From assembly GCF_002763455.1 (NCBI RefSeq), contig NZ_NIXK01000007.1:124001-188000 (forward strand): a DNA stretch of 64,000 nt, in the 5' to 3' direction. Under the pieces are notes generated by a model that was given only the letters and a program-made list of their open reading frames with translations, was not told where the DNA came from and made no database searches. Source of the stretch: Lentibacillus sediminis (lineage in GTDB: Bacteria; Bacillota; Bacilli; Bacillales; Amphibacillaceae). How positions within the stretch are numbered: the stretch's first letter is position 1; every line of letters begins with the position of its first letter. Of this stretch, positions 45,322 through 53,464 are shown in pieces. Made by a program: the position numbers and the translations under genes.

Positions 45322-45849
45322 TCATAAAATAATCCTACCCTTTATGTTCTCAATAATTTCGATCACACTTGCATTTTCGGTATCTATGTATTCTCCAAAA
45401 TCGTTTTCCTTAAAGGCATCTAAACATTTGTCCGTCTGCTGAAAACACCAATTACCTTCTTCCTCTCCGCGATTCCTAAGTCTTTCGTAAATGGCCTCTT
45501 TACTTGCTGTTAAACAAAAATGGTAAGTATGTTTATCGATATTCTTGAATCCATTTACAATGTATTGGAAGTTATCTTGGTTTCGAATAGTCATTGGCAC
45601 TATTAAGTTCATTCTATATTTCTCAATTAAGAAATCCGCGACATTAACAGTAAAAACTTTCCAAAGCTGTAAATCTTGAAAATCTCCTGTCTCAGCCTCA
45701 CATCGCTTTATATTTTCAGGGATAATATTTCGTAACATAAAACCTATTTCTTCAGGATCATATATCATACTTTTGCTAACTTCCTTTAAGAGTTCATTAG
45801 CAACAGTGGTTTTCCCCACACCAAATGCTCCATTTATCATGATAATCAT
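45322..45849 (-). CDS. P-loop ATPase/kinase, TmrB-like
   Basis: A 175-residue P-loop protein with Walker A GAFGVGKT at 7-14 and an acidic DPEEIG after strand 2. The layout (DPEEIGFMLRN, then LIVPMTIRN) matches the TmrB group, in which B. subtilis TmrB binds tunicamycin and gives resistance. Whether this copy does so is not known; related proteins are common beside acetyltransferases. It lies 22 bases from the split acetyltransferase on the same strand, with other small kinases upstream. Confidence 0.7.
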   Translation of the reverse strand: MIIMINGAFGVGKTTVANELLKEVSKSMIYDPEEIGFMLRNIIPENIKRCEAETGDFQDLQLWKVFTVNVADFLIEKYRMNLIVPMTIRNQDNFQYIVNGFKNIDKHTYHFCLTASKEAIYERLRNRGEEEGNWCFQQTDKCLDAFKENDFGEYIDTENASVIEIIENIKGRIIL

Positions 45850-45877
45850 TTATTATTTCTCCATTTCATTAATGAGA

Positions 45878-46444
45878 TTAATCATAAGCCACAGCAATAT
45901 CAGCAATTTCCTTAATAACCGAGTGAACTCCTTCATCGTCTTTGACTACAAATAAATAGTCTGCTTCGCCCTCTGCCGGATCTATTACATCTTCTTTCAA
46001 AGAATCAGCCTGCTGCCGAGCAAGCACTTCTTCAAAATTAGAAGCAGCTCTAAATATATTGGTACTCCGGCTGCTTTTAGCAACCCGCTCCCGCAAAACA
46101 TCATCCGGTGTATCAAAGTGAACGAGAACACGGACAAACTCTTCCTTACGAAACAACTCTTCAAGCAAATACAAACGGCCTTGTCGAGTTCGATTTGAGT
46201 TGCAGATTATTAAATGAAAATCCGTGTTCTTTTTAGCGTAATCAACAATCAGCTTTGAAAGGGCATGTTTAAGCGTATTAGGCCCCCATTTTGGCTGTAA
46301 GTTATTATAATAGGTGTTGATAAATTCAGCGTGATTATCCTGATCCATAACAAATGAGTTGTCCAGCGCTTTTTCTAACGCTCTTGCGAATGTTGTTTTC
46401 CCGCTGTGGGTTTTACCTACTGTGATGATTACCAGCCTTTTCAT
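45878..46444 (-). CDS. Zeta-toxin/kinase-like P-loop protein
   Basis: A 188-residue P-loop phosphotransferase with Walker A GKTHSGKT at 10-17, an acidic FVMDQDNH near 31-38 and a lid-like arginine region (RERVAKSSRSTN near 119). The fold resembles AAA_33/zeta kinases acting on small molecules. Substrate unknown. It sits between the TmrB-like and NUDIX genes on the same strand; spacings of 23-29 bases suggest one transcript of small detoxification or salvage enzymes. Confidence 0.65.
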   Translation of the reverse strand: MKRLVIITVGKTHSGKTTFARALEKALDNSFVMDQDNHAEFINTYYNNLQPKWGPNTLKHALSKLIVDYAKKNTDFHLIICNSNRTRQGRLYLLEELFRKEEFVRVLVHFDTPDDVLRERVAKSSRSTNIFRAASNFEEVLARQQADSLKEDVIDPAEGEADYLFVVKDDEGVHSVIKEIADIAVAYD

Positions 46445-46467
46445 CTCTTCAACTCCATTATTAATTT

Positions 46468-46875
46468 TTAGAACTCAATAAGAAACGGCTGACGTTCTTC
46501 GTTCAAGCAATACTCAATCCTCTGCCTGAAATTCCCGACAGTAACCATATTTAATGCTTCATCTACAGGAAAAAAGCCGACTTCCAGACTTTCAGGACTT
46601 GTGGTCGGTTCTCCGCCTATCGGTTTTCCTACAAACAACGTGTTACAAATAGCGCCCTTTACATTCTGGAATATCCCGCAGAACTTTATGACCTCAATAT
46701 CAATCCCTGATTCTTCTTTTGTCTCCCTCACAGCTGCATCCTTTATTGATTCCCCTTCTTCCACCTGACCTCCTGGCATTTCCCATCCTCGTCTCGGTCC
46801 CTTGATTAGTAAAATTTCTCCTTTATCATTTAAAACGATTGCTGCTGCAGAAACAATGTGCTTTGGAATTGTCAT
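46468..46875 (-). CDS. NUDIX hydrolase
   Basis: A 135-residue NUDIX enzyme. The full NUDIX box is present at about 35-57: GGQVEEGESIKDAAVRE, then TKEESGI, with catalytic REx2EE. These enzymes cleave nucleoside diphosphates linked to another group, often damaged nucleotides; the specific substrate cannot be told. It is the first gene of the minus-strand cluster with two P-loop proteins and the split acetyltransferase. GGGGG upstream supports the start. Confidence 0.85.
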   Translation of the reverse strand: MTIPKHIVSAAAIVLNDKGEILLIKGPRRGWEMPGGQVEEGESIKDAAVRETKEESGIDIEVIKFCGIFQNVKGAICNTLFVGKPIGGEPTTSPESLEVGFFPVDEALNMVTVGNFRQRIEYCLNEERQPFLIEF

Positions 46876-47163
46876 TTACATAACCCCCGGAAAACTCCTT
46901 AATTTATTATTAATTCTATAGGCTATCCTGAAATTCCTTCTTATTTATCAAAATGCCCCTCCCCATAGACAAATCCTCCCCCATTCTTTATAATGGCAAT
47001 AACAACCAACGGAAGGGTGAACCATTCTAAAATGAAGTACTAATCCTGTTTTATAAGAAAACATTCAAATGAAGCACCGGAAAATTGGCAGGGATATCTG
47101 CGTGTTTTTGTGTGCCTTCAGATGAATCTTTCGGAACAGGGTTGGTATTAAAATGGTTAGATG

Positions 47164-47314
47164 GTGGGAGAATTTGCCTGAAGAAGGTATTTAGCCTTTT
47201 TCACCCGAAAAAAGCAGTTTCTTCCCATTCGCATCTGGCGCAGAGCGGAATTCTCTCCCACTTTGCCCGCTGCGTCCCAAGCCTCCTGTTCTGAAAAGGA
47301 CCGGGAGGCTTTTT
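47164..47314 (+). promoter_or_regulatory. Leader with alternative hairpins before ABC-F gene (probable attenuator)
   Basis: GTGGGAGAATT (47164-47174) is complementary to AATTCTCTCCCAC (47249-47261), and a strong terminator follows: AGCCTCC with GGGAGGCT and TTTTT at 47279-47314, 36 bases before the ABC-F start. Antibiotic-resistance ABC-F genes are often controlled by ribosome-mediated attenuation, and this layout fits. The region 46876-47349 contains no other convincing gene; a 69-codon frame at 47085-47294 runs through the leader and could be a leader peptide. Confidence 0.6.
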
Positions 47315-47349
47315 CTGTGCTTAAAAGCAAATGAAACGGGGGATGAACC

Positions 47350-48918
47350 ATGATTTTACTCGAAGCGAACCAGTTGAAAATCTATGTGAAAGACCGGCTG
47401 CTGATCGATGCAGAACAGCTGCGGATTCAAGCGGGCGACCGGATCGGGCTCGGTGGGCGAAACGGCAGCGGAAAGACGACGCTCTTGGAAGTGCTTGCCG
47501 GTGTCAGGGAGCCAAGTGAAGGCATCGTCAGCTCCACAGCGACATGTGAGCTGCTCCCGCAATTGAAGGAAACCAACACGACGAAAAGCGGCGGGGAGGT
47601 TACCCAGGACTATATCAACCAATCCCTTGCCAAAAAGACGGATATCCTGCTTGCCGATGAGCCGACAACGAACCTGGACACCAGCCATATTGAAAAGCTG
47701 GAAAAACAGCTGCAGCGCTGGCAGGGTGCATTGGTGATCGTCTCGCATGACCGCGCATTTCTTGACGCACTTTGCACCACGATTTGGGAGATAGACGAAG
47801 GGAAAATCACAGCTTACAAAGGGAATTACACTGATTATACCAAGCAAAAAGAGCAGGAGATCCGCCAACAACAAGAAGCCTATGAGCAATACACCCAGAA
47901 GAAACGGCAACTGGAGCAGGCCCTGAAACTGAAAGAGCAAAAAGCACAGCGAGCCACCAAAAAGCCGAAGAAGGTGAGTTCCTCTGAGGCGAAAATCACC
48001 GGCGCCAAACCTTATTTTGCCAACAAACAAAAGAAACTAAGGCAATCGGCCAAAGCAATGGAAACACGGCTGGAGAAGCTGGAAAAAGTCGAGAAAGTAA
48101 AAGAAACAGCTCCGGTGAAAATGGCGTTCCCCGATCAGGAAACACTTCATGGCAAGGTGGTTTTACGAGCGGAAGACGCCGAGGGGAAAATTAATGAGCG
48201 GGTTCTATGGCACCCAACGACTTTTCACATTAAGGGAGGCGACCACCTGGCCATCATCGGCAATAACGGCAGCGGGAAAACGACACTGCTGAAAAAAATG
48301 ATAAGCGAACAACCAGGCTTCACGCTCTCTCCTGCTGTGAAAATTGGTTATTTCAGCCAGAATCTCGACATTCTCGATCCGGTGCGGACCATCCTGGAAA
48401 ATGTCAGTACCACTTCCAGCCAGAGTGAAACATTTATCCGCACCGTGCTGGCCAGGCTGCATCTTTTCCGTGAAGATGTTTATAAAGAAGTGAAGCTGCT
48501 CAGCGGTGGAGAGCGGGTTAAAGTGGGGTTAGCCAAGCTGTTTGTGAGCGACATCAATACGCTTATTCTCGATGAACCGACCAACTTCCTCGATATTGAG
48601 GCATTGGAAGCATTAGAGGAACTGCTGGCTGGTTATCCTGGAACCATCTTACTCGTATCCCACGACCGGCGTTTCATCGAGCATATTGCTGAGCGGGTTT
48701 TGGTTATTGAACAGCAGGAGATTGGTTTGTTTGAAGGATCGTATTCCGATTATAAACAAGCGGGGGCGCCGGAAGAACGGGATGTTGCGGAAGAAGAATT
48801 AATGGTTGTTGAAACCAGATTGTCTGAGGTGCTTGGGAAGCTCAGCATTGAGCCAACGGATGAGCTGGAGGAGGAATTTCAGGAGTTGTTGGCGAGGAAG
48901 AGGGATCTGAGAGGGTAA
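47350..48918 (+). CDS. ABC-F ribosome protection protein (VmlR/Vga-like)
   Basis: A 522-residue protein with two ABC domains and no membrane segment. NBD1: Walker A GRNGSGKT (36-43), a short helical region with SGGE (80-83), Walker B LLADEPTTNLD (100-110). NBD2: GNNGSGKT (304-311), LLSGGE (383-388), LILDEPTNFLD. A charged linker (165-265) would reach the ribosomal peptidyl-transferase centre, and a C-terminal extension follows. The compact NBD1 is typical of Vga/VmlR/Msr proteins that dislodge lincosamides, streptogramins or pleuromutilins. The attenuator upstream supports drug-induced expression. Exact resistance is inferred. Confidence 0.82.
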   Translation: MILLEANQLKIYVKDRLLIDAEQLRIQAGDRIGLGGRNGSGKTTLLEVLAGVREPSEGIVSSTATCELLPQLKETNTTKSGGEVTQDYINQSLAKKTDILLADEPTTNLDTSHIEKLEKQLQRWQGALVIVSHDRAFLDALCTTIWEIDEGKITAYKGNYTDYTKQKEQEIRQQQEAYEQYTQKKRQLEQALKLKEQKAQRATKKPKKVSSSEAKITGAKPYFANKQKKLRQSAKAMETRLEKLEKVEKVKETAPVKMAFPDQETLHGKVVLRAEDAEGKINERVLWHPTTFHIKGGDHLAIIGNNGSGKTTLLKKMISEQPGFTLSPAVKIGYFSQNLDILDPVRTILENVSTTSSQSETFIRTVLARLHLFREDVYKEVKLLSGGERVKVGLAKLFVSDINTLILDEPTNFLDIEALEALEELLAGYPGTILLVSHDRRFIEHIAERVLVIEQQEIGLFEGSYSDYKQAGAPEERDVAEEELMVVETRLSEVLGKLSIEPTDELEEEFQELLARKRDLRG

Positions 48919-48960
48919 AGGGTTATGGATCAAAATTAACTGGGAGTGTTTTTCGCCCTT

Positions 48961-49015
48961 GGGTTGAAGTTCTTGCTCTCCGGTTGAAGTTCTCGCTCTC
49001 CGGTTGAAGTTTTTC
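48961..49015. repeat. Three 20-base repeats related to two larger arrays
   Basis: Three units of the type CGGTTGAAGTTCTCGCTCTC follow the ABC-F gene. Length and GAAGTT/GCTCTC parts match the arrays at 36261 and 42281. Confidence 0.85.
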
Positions 49016-49037
49016 AAAAGGTATCCTTTTGTTTACT

Positions 49038-49093
49038 AAAAATAAGCGTGGTACCCACTATCATGGATTAGTGAGATACCACGCTTATTTTTT
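49038..49093. terminator. Bidirectional terminator
   Basis: AATAAGCGTGGTA pairs with TACCACGCTTATT, with an inner CACTA/TAGTG stem, and T or A runs on both sides. It serves the ABC-F gene and the convergent membrane gene, overlapping the stop of the latter. Confidence 0.88.
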
Positions 49094-49565
49094 AATTGAC
49101 TGGAGTTTTGTCCCAGCCTCTTTTATAAAGGAATATAGAGGCAACAAAGCAAAGAGCAGCAAAAACCAATAAGAGATAAAAAAACACCTGTCCTCCTACT
49201 GTAAAGGAAATAGCTGTAGCGATACTTCCCAGTAATAAGACCACTCCAAGCAATATACTATAAACAGCTAAAAATCTTGGTTTTGTTCTGAAGAAATAGT
49301 ATCCAACTAAAATCAACAGATATATCATACTCACCATCATTATAACAGGAAAAGTTGGGGAGAATTTAGCTGCATATATAAAGTAATCCAGACCAGAAAT
49401 ATCATTTGGCCCAGTCACTTCCCCATTTAACCATGTAGAAAATGGCGTTGAATATTCCCACTCCCATGAGTCTGTTAAAATATTACTCCCTTCATACCAT
49501 GATGCCATCGTAGAAAGCAAAAAAATAACAATTACTATGCCAACCTGAGCCCAAAATAAAATCAT
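49092..49565 (-). CDS. Four-helix membrane protein, function unknown
   Basis: A 157-residue protein with hydrophobic segments at about 4-20, 73-92, 99-118 and 124-147 and an extracytoplasmic loop rich in tryptophan after the first segment (WYEGSNILTDSWEWEY). No family is recognised. It is a single-gene unit ended by the terminator at 49038. Its start lies close to a weak AAGGATG site. Confidence 0.6.
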   Translation of the reverse strand: MILFWAQVGIVIVIFLLSTMASWYEGSNILTDSWEWEYSTPFSTWLNGEVTGPNDISGLDYFIYAAKFSPTFPVIMMVSMIYLLILVGYYFFRTKPRFLAVYSILLGVVLLLGSIATAISFTVGGQVFFYLLLVFAALCFVASIFLYKRGWDKTPVN

Positions 49566-49691
49566 CTCTTATTCATCCTTTTTAAAATAAGGTTTTTGCC
49601 TATTCCCTCGATCAGCCACACGCATCAACTTTCTTTGAAGATATTTCTATTTTAAAAGTGTAAGAAAATAACGTCAATACTTAACATAAAT

Positions 49692-49916
49692 TTATATATG
49701 TAAGGAGTGGTATAATAAGAACATAGCCCGATTCAGCGACTTATCGTCACCACTCGTACGAAACAGCTTGAGACTACTGTGGAGAGCGTAGTCAAAGGAT
49801 GAGAGGGGAAACAGCTGGAATTCATCCGCCGGCGAAGGGCGCAACAAAAAACAGAATCGACGGATGGGCGCGATCAGTAACAAGAGCTCGCGACCCACCT
49901 CGCACGAAACACTTCC
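49692..49916. other. GC-rich non-coding stretch, probably a structured repeat
   Basis: The stretch is richer in GC than its neighbours. CATCCGCCG (49820 area) is inverted as CGACGGATG, and CACCACTCGTACGAAACA near 49750 recurs as CCACCTCGCACGAAACA near 49893. A 77-codon minus-strand frame exists but has no protein-like composition or family, so I do not call it a gene. Confidence 0.4.
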
Positions 49917-49961
49917 GCCGATCATTTCCCTAACCTAACCAATTTCGGATACAATAGAAAA
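49917..49961. repeat. 45-base direct repeat, copy 1
   Basis: GCCGATCATTTCCCTAACC, then CCGATACAATAGAAAA-type sequence, matches 50703-50746 at most positions. The copies flank the putative small RNA and a frameshifted nuclease gene. Confidence 0.7.
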
Positions 49962-50124
49962 CCCCCTCTCCAAGGAAAGGGGGATCACAGTAAAGGTTTA
50001 AGCAGGGCGGCAATCCTGATCTCTGGTAACTACAGATAACTGCAGCGCGTGGGGCACCTTTCCCACCTCAAAAACCTTTACTTTTAATTATTATGCTGTT
50101 AATGAATTTGTATTATTCTTCTGT
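49962..50124 (-). ncRNA. Putative small structured RNA
   Basis: On the minus strand a sigma-A-like promoter (50131-50159) is followed by an AGTAAAGGTTT stem that pairs perfectly (11 bases) with AAACCTTTACT on the far side of about 70 bases. Inside are hairpins GTGGG/CCCAC, CTGCAG-TTAT-CTGTAG and CAGG/CCTG. The transcript would end at an intrinsic terminator, CCCCCT with AGGGGG and TTTTCT (49956-49983). Length is about 160 bases. I do not recognise the family; 6S-like RNA was considered but no conserved piece could be confirmed. Confidence 0.6.
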
Positions 50125-50130
50125 AATAAT

Positions 50131-50159
50131 ATTGTACCCCAATTTTGTACTTTTGTAAA
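50131..50159 (-). promoter_or_regulatory. Promoter of the putative small RNA
   Basis: On the minus strand TTTACA (50154-50159) and TACAAT (50131-50136) are separated by exactly 17 bases. Confidence 0.7.
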
Positions 50160-50193
50160 CATACAATAACGTTTTGCTATCCCTGTCTACATT

Positions 50194-50600
50194 TTAAGTA
50201 AAAAAAGAAAACTCATAAATACGTTTTGATCTCAGTCTCTTTCTGATCTTTTGAGGTCCGTTATCGAGTTTAAAAAATGACCCGAGAAATAAACCAGTGC
50301 GGGGGTTTAACTTAATGGCAATCAATACATATTCATCGACCATTTTATATAGCTCGACACTATTTGGCTCTCTTGGATTTTGACCTGCGTAATCAGGATT
50401 AGAAATCATATATGGTATGTCTTGATAGTATAGCAGAAATTCATCCCAGTGCCCGCGCTTTTTAAATGTTTCCGTAAACCAGGTGCCATATGTACTTCAT
50501 AAGAATTACATTGAATCCCATAGTACTTTATAATACATTCAGGAATAACACCAACTAATTGATATGTTACAGCATTTGGATCAATTATTATTTTTTTCAT
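50194..50600 (-). pseudogene. Frameshifted PBECR-type nuclease domain protein
   Basis: Two frames overlap near 50406. The first reads MKKIIIDPNAVTYQLVGVIP and onward to RKHLKS; the second, in another frame, continues HWDEFLLYYQDIPYMISNPD and YAGQNPREPNSVELY. Adding one A to the AAAAA run near 50460 joins them into a 135-residue protein. ISNPDYIGQNP-like and VLIAIKLN segments are typical of the Barnase-EndoU-ColicinE5-RelE-like (PBECR) nucleases found in phages and toxins. The homopolymer position allows a true mutation, phase variation or a sequence error. Confidence 0.65.
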
Positions 50601-50702
50601 CTATAACAACCCTTTTTTGGTATGAATTATTATCATTTTACCTTAAGTAGGACAATTATCATATGCCAAAACTACCATTTTTCTTTTTTTGCAAATACAT
50701 CT

Positions 50703-50746
50703 GCCAATCATTTCCCTCCCCCACCCACTTTCCGATACAATAGAAA
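50703..50746. repeat. 45-base direct repeat, copy 2
   Basis: Matches 49917-49961. It includes TCCGATACAATAGAAAA, with TACAAT as a possible -10, about 95 bases before fetA. Confidence 0.65.
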
Positions 50747-50841
50747 AGCACCAAGAATGGAATGACCAAAACTAGGGAAATTAACAATAGGAATTACTGT
50801 CATCAAATGCTTTTATTCGTTTTACAAGGAAGTGATGCAAA

Positions 50842-51573
50842 ATGGAAACAGCCTCAACAACCGCTATTCAATTCAATGATGTGAGTTTTTCCGCTGAAGG
50901 CGACCAAATCCTCCGCTCGATTAGCGGAGACTTCCCCGAGGGAAAAATCACCACATTAGTTGGTCCTTCCGGTGCCGGGAAAACAACGCTGATTAAATTA
51001 TGCAATGGCCTCATTTCGCCGGACAGCGGCGAAATCCTCATTAAAGGGAAACCGATTCACGACTATGAGCCGACCGAACTGCGCCGCAAAGTCGGCCTGG
51101 CCCTGCAAAGCGCCACGATGACGAGTGGCACAGTAATGGACAATCTCAACATGCCCCGGCAGCTGCAAGGCGAGGAACTTCCCGAAGCAGAGGCAAAAGA
51201 GCTGCTCTACCACGTGGGACTGCAAGAAAGTTTTCTTCACCACCGCACAAAGGACTTATCAGGCGGGCAGCGGCAGAAAGTTTCGATTGCCCGGACACTC
51301 GTCAACCGGCCAAAGATTCTGCTGCTGGACGAGATCACGTCCTCGCTTGACCGCGTGTCTCAGCAGGATATCGAGACACTGATTGCGAAAATCAATCACA
51401 GTTACGGCACGACGATCATCTGGATCACCCACAACTTGCATCAGGCGCTCAACGTCGGGGATTTTACCTGGGTGATGATGGCCGGTGAGGTAGTGGAAAC
51501 CGGCGAAAGCTCGCTGTTAAACGCTCCGAAAACAGAAAGGGTGCAGCGGTTTGTGAAGGGGGAAATCGAATGA
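50842..51573 (+). CDS. fetA: Iron efflux ABC transporter ATP-binding protein FetA
   Basis: A 243-residue ABC ATPase. Walker A GPSGAGKT at 41-48, signature LSGGQ at 139-143, Walker B ILLLDE at 159-164 and the H-loop ITHN near 193. It overlaps the next gene, a FetB-type permease, by four bases; the pair matches E. coli FetAB and B. subtilis YjkBA, implicated in iron export and oxidative-stress resistance. The ATG follows AAGGAAGTGATG. Confidence 0.85.
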   Translation: METASTTAIQFNDVSFSAEGDQILRSISGDFPEGKITTLVGPSGAGKTTLIKLCNGLISPDSGEILIKGKPIHDYEPTELRRKVGLALQSATMTSGTVMDNLNMPRQLQGEELPEAEAKELLYHVGLQESFLHHRTKDLSGGQRQKVSIARTLVNRPKILLLDEITSSLDRVSQQDIETLIAKINHSYGTTIIWITHNLHQALNVGDFTWVMMAGEVVETGESSLLNAPKTERVQRFVKGEIE

Positions 51574-52331
51574 GTTATCTCACGTTGTCCATCACTCTGA
51601 TATTCGTTATCATCCCACTCGTGCTGTCGAAAACCCTGAATCTTGGACTGGAACGGGACACGATCGTGGCCACGGTGCGCTCGATTATCCAGCTGCTGAT
51701 CGTCGGCTACTTGCTGCAATACGTATTCGCTGCCGACAACTTCATTTATATTGTGCTGATGATCCTCTTGATGATTGCTGCTGCGACACAGAATGCCCGG
51801 CGAAAAGGCGCATCGATTAAAGGTATCACCTGGAAGCTCGTGGTTACATTTATTTTTGTTGAAGTGCTCACCCAGGGAATTTTGCTCGGCCTGCAAATCA
51901 CTCCGGCGACGCCCCAGTACATCATTCCAATCAGCGGCATGGTGATCGGCAACTCGATGGTGCTTGGCATTCTGTTTCTCAACCGCTTTACATCGGAAAT
52001 CGAGACCCATCAGGATGAAACCGAGCTCGTCCTTTCTCTTGGCGGCACACCAAAGCAGGCGATTCATAATCAATTGATTGCTTCAATTAAAGCGAGTACG
52101 ATCCCGACGATTGAAAGTCAGAAAACCATCGGACTCGTGCAACTGCCGGGTATGATGAGCGGGCAAATCATCGCCGGTGCCGACCCGGTGCAGGCCGTGC
52201 AATTTCAGCTGCTGATTTTGTTCCTGCTTCTTACCACTGCGGTCGTCACGAGCATTATGCTTGGATTTTTATCCTACCCGACCCTGTTCAATGACCGTAT
52301 GCAGCTTTTGCGATTTGAAAAAGAAGATTAA
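51570..52331 (+). CDS. fetB: FetB/UPF0014 family permease
   Basis: A 253-residue membrane protein of the FetB (UPF0014, YjkA) family with about seven hydrophobic segments. Conserved blocks: LNLGLERDTIVATVRSIIQL near residue 25, PISGMVIGNSM near 110, and GLVQLPGMMSGQIIAGADP near 190. It pairs with FetA, with overlapping start and stop codons (ATGA), to export iron or another metal from the cytoplasm. Confidence 0.9.
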   Translation: MSYLTLSITLIFVIIPLVLSKTLNLGLERDTIVATVRSIIQLLIVGYLLQYVFAADNFIYIVLMILLMIAAATQNARRKGASIKGITWKLVVTFIFVEVLTQGILLGLQITPATPQYIIPISGMVIGNSMVLGILFLNRFTSEIETHQDETELVLSLGGTPKQAIHNQLIASIKASTIPTIESQKTIGLVQLPGMMSGQIIAGADPVQAVQFQLLILFLLLTTAVVTSIMLGFLSYPTLFNDRMQLLRFEKED

Positions 52332-52406
52332 AGTCGTTTATTTGGTGCCGCACACGGGAATTTTCTAAAATAGGAATATGGAATCCAACACGAGGAGGCA
52401 CACAGC

Positions 52407-53339
52407 ATGACAACAAAAACAAGAATTGGCAAAACAGATCTATACGTAAACCCGGTTGGCCTTGGCGCTAATGCCGTGGGCGGCCACAACCTTTATCCAA
52501 ATACCGTAGATGAAGCTGGGCGCGAGCTGGTACGGGGAGCCATCCGTTCTGGCGTTTATTATATGGATACGGCGTTCAGTTATGGCTACGGCCGCTCCGA
52601 GGAACTGATCGGTGAAGTACTGAAAGAAACCGGTCAGCGCCAGGAGATCGTCATCGCAACAAAGGGAGCGCAGCGGTTCGTCGGGGAAGACACCGTTATC
52701 AACAACTCCCCTGATTTCCTGAAAAAAACCGTGGATGAAAGTCTCGCCCGGCTGCAAACCGATTATATTGACCTGTTTTACATTCACGCGCCGGATGAAA
52801 ATACACCGAAATATGAAGCAGTCGGCGCGCTGAAGGAGTTAAAGGATGCCGGAAAAATCCGCGCGATTGGTGTCTCCAATCTGAGCATGGAGCAGTTAAA
52901 AGAGGCCAATCAGGACGGCTATGTCGATGTGTATCAGGGGCAATATAATCTGATCAATCGGGAAGCAGAGAACGATTATCTGCCATACACCGCCGAACAG
53001 CAGATTTCCTTTGTGCCTTTCTTCCCTTTCGCATCCGGACTGCTTGCCGGCAAATACACCAAAGACACCGAATTTCACGATTTCCGTTCCAACATGCCGC
53101 ATCTCCAAGGGGAAGCTTTTGAAAAGAACCTGAAAAAAGTGGAACAACTGCGTGAAATTGCTGATGCTAAGCAGGCGGAGGTAGCACATGTAGTCCTTGC
53201 CTGGTATTTAACACGGGGTTCGATTGATACCGTCATTCCAGGCGCCAAACGGACGGAGCAGGTGCAAAACAATCTGAAAGCACTGGATGTTCAACTGACA
53301 GAGGCAGACATCCAACAAATCGGGGAAATTTTTTCTTAA
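52407..53339 (+). CDS. Aldo/keto reductase
   Basis: A 310-residue TIM-barrel oxidoreductase using NADPH. The catalytic tetrad is present: D54, Y59, K86 and H127 (YIHAPDE). It belongs to the AKR11/IolS-YcsN-like group of Bacillus general-stress or sugar-related reductases; the physiological carbonyl substrate is unknown. The ATG follows GAGGAGGC. It is a single-gene unit ended by the hairpin at 53345. Confidence 0.85.
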   Translation: MTTKTRIGKTDLYVNPVGLGANAVGGHNLYPNTVDEAGRELVRGAIRSGVYYMDTAFSYGYGRSEELIGEVLKETGQRQEIVIATKGAQRFVGEDTVINNSPDFLKKTVDESLARLQTDYIDLFYIHAPDENTPKYEAVGALKELKDAGKIRAIGVSNLSMEQLKEANQDGYVDVYQGQYNLINREAENDYLPYTAEQQISFVPFFPFASGLLAGKYTKDTEFHDFRSNMPHLQGEAFEKNLKKVEQLREIADAKQAEVAHVVLAWYLTRGSIDTVIPGAKRTEQVQNNLKALDVQLTEADIQQIGEIFS

Positions 53340-53344
53340 ATCGG

Positions 53345-53386
53345 AGCCGAGCGCCTGCTGATGAGCCGGTCGCTCGGCTGATTTAT
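53345..53386 (+). terminator. Terminator of aldo/keto reductase gene
   Basis: AGCCGAGCG pairs with CGCTCGGCT, followed by GATTTATT. It starts 5 bases after the stop codon. Confidence 0.75.
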
Positions 53387-53419
53387 TGACATGATCCCGA
53401 CAGCCCGATAACATTAATA

Positions 53420-53448
53420 TAATTCAGAGTAAAATAATTCGGAGTAAA
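53420..53448 (+). promoter_or_regulatory. Tandem 14-base repeat before the MarR gene
   Basis: TAATTCAGAGTAAA (53420-53433) and TAATTCGGAGTAAA (53435-53448) follow each other 16 bases before the MarR start. They could be operator half-sites for the regulator itself, with TAATATAAT just upstream as the -10. Confidence 0.5.
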
Positions 53449-53464
53449 TGGAGCGAAAGAGCGT

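Noticed and set aside
49692-49925. 77-codon minus-strand frame
   Set aside because: No ribosome binding site and no recognisable protein pattern; the area looks like structured non-coding DNA.
49962-50124. TPP, T-box, c-di-AMP, guanidine or 6S RNA identity for the small RNA
   Set aside because: None of the conserved cores of these families could be found in it.
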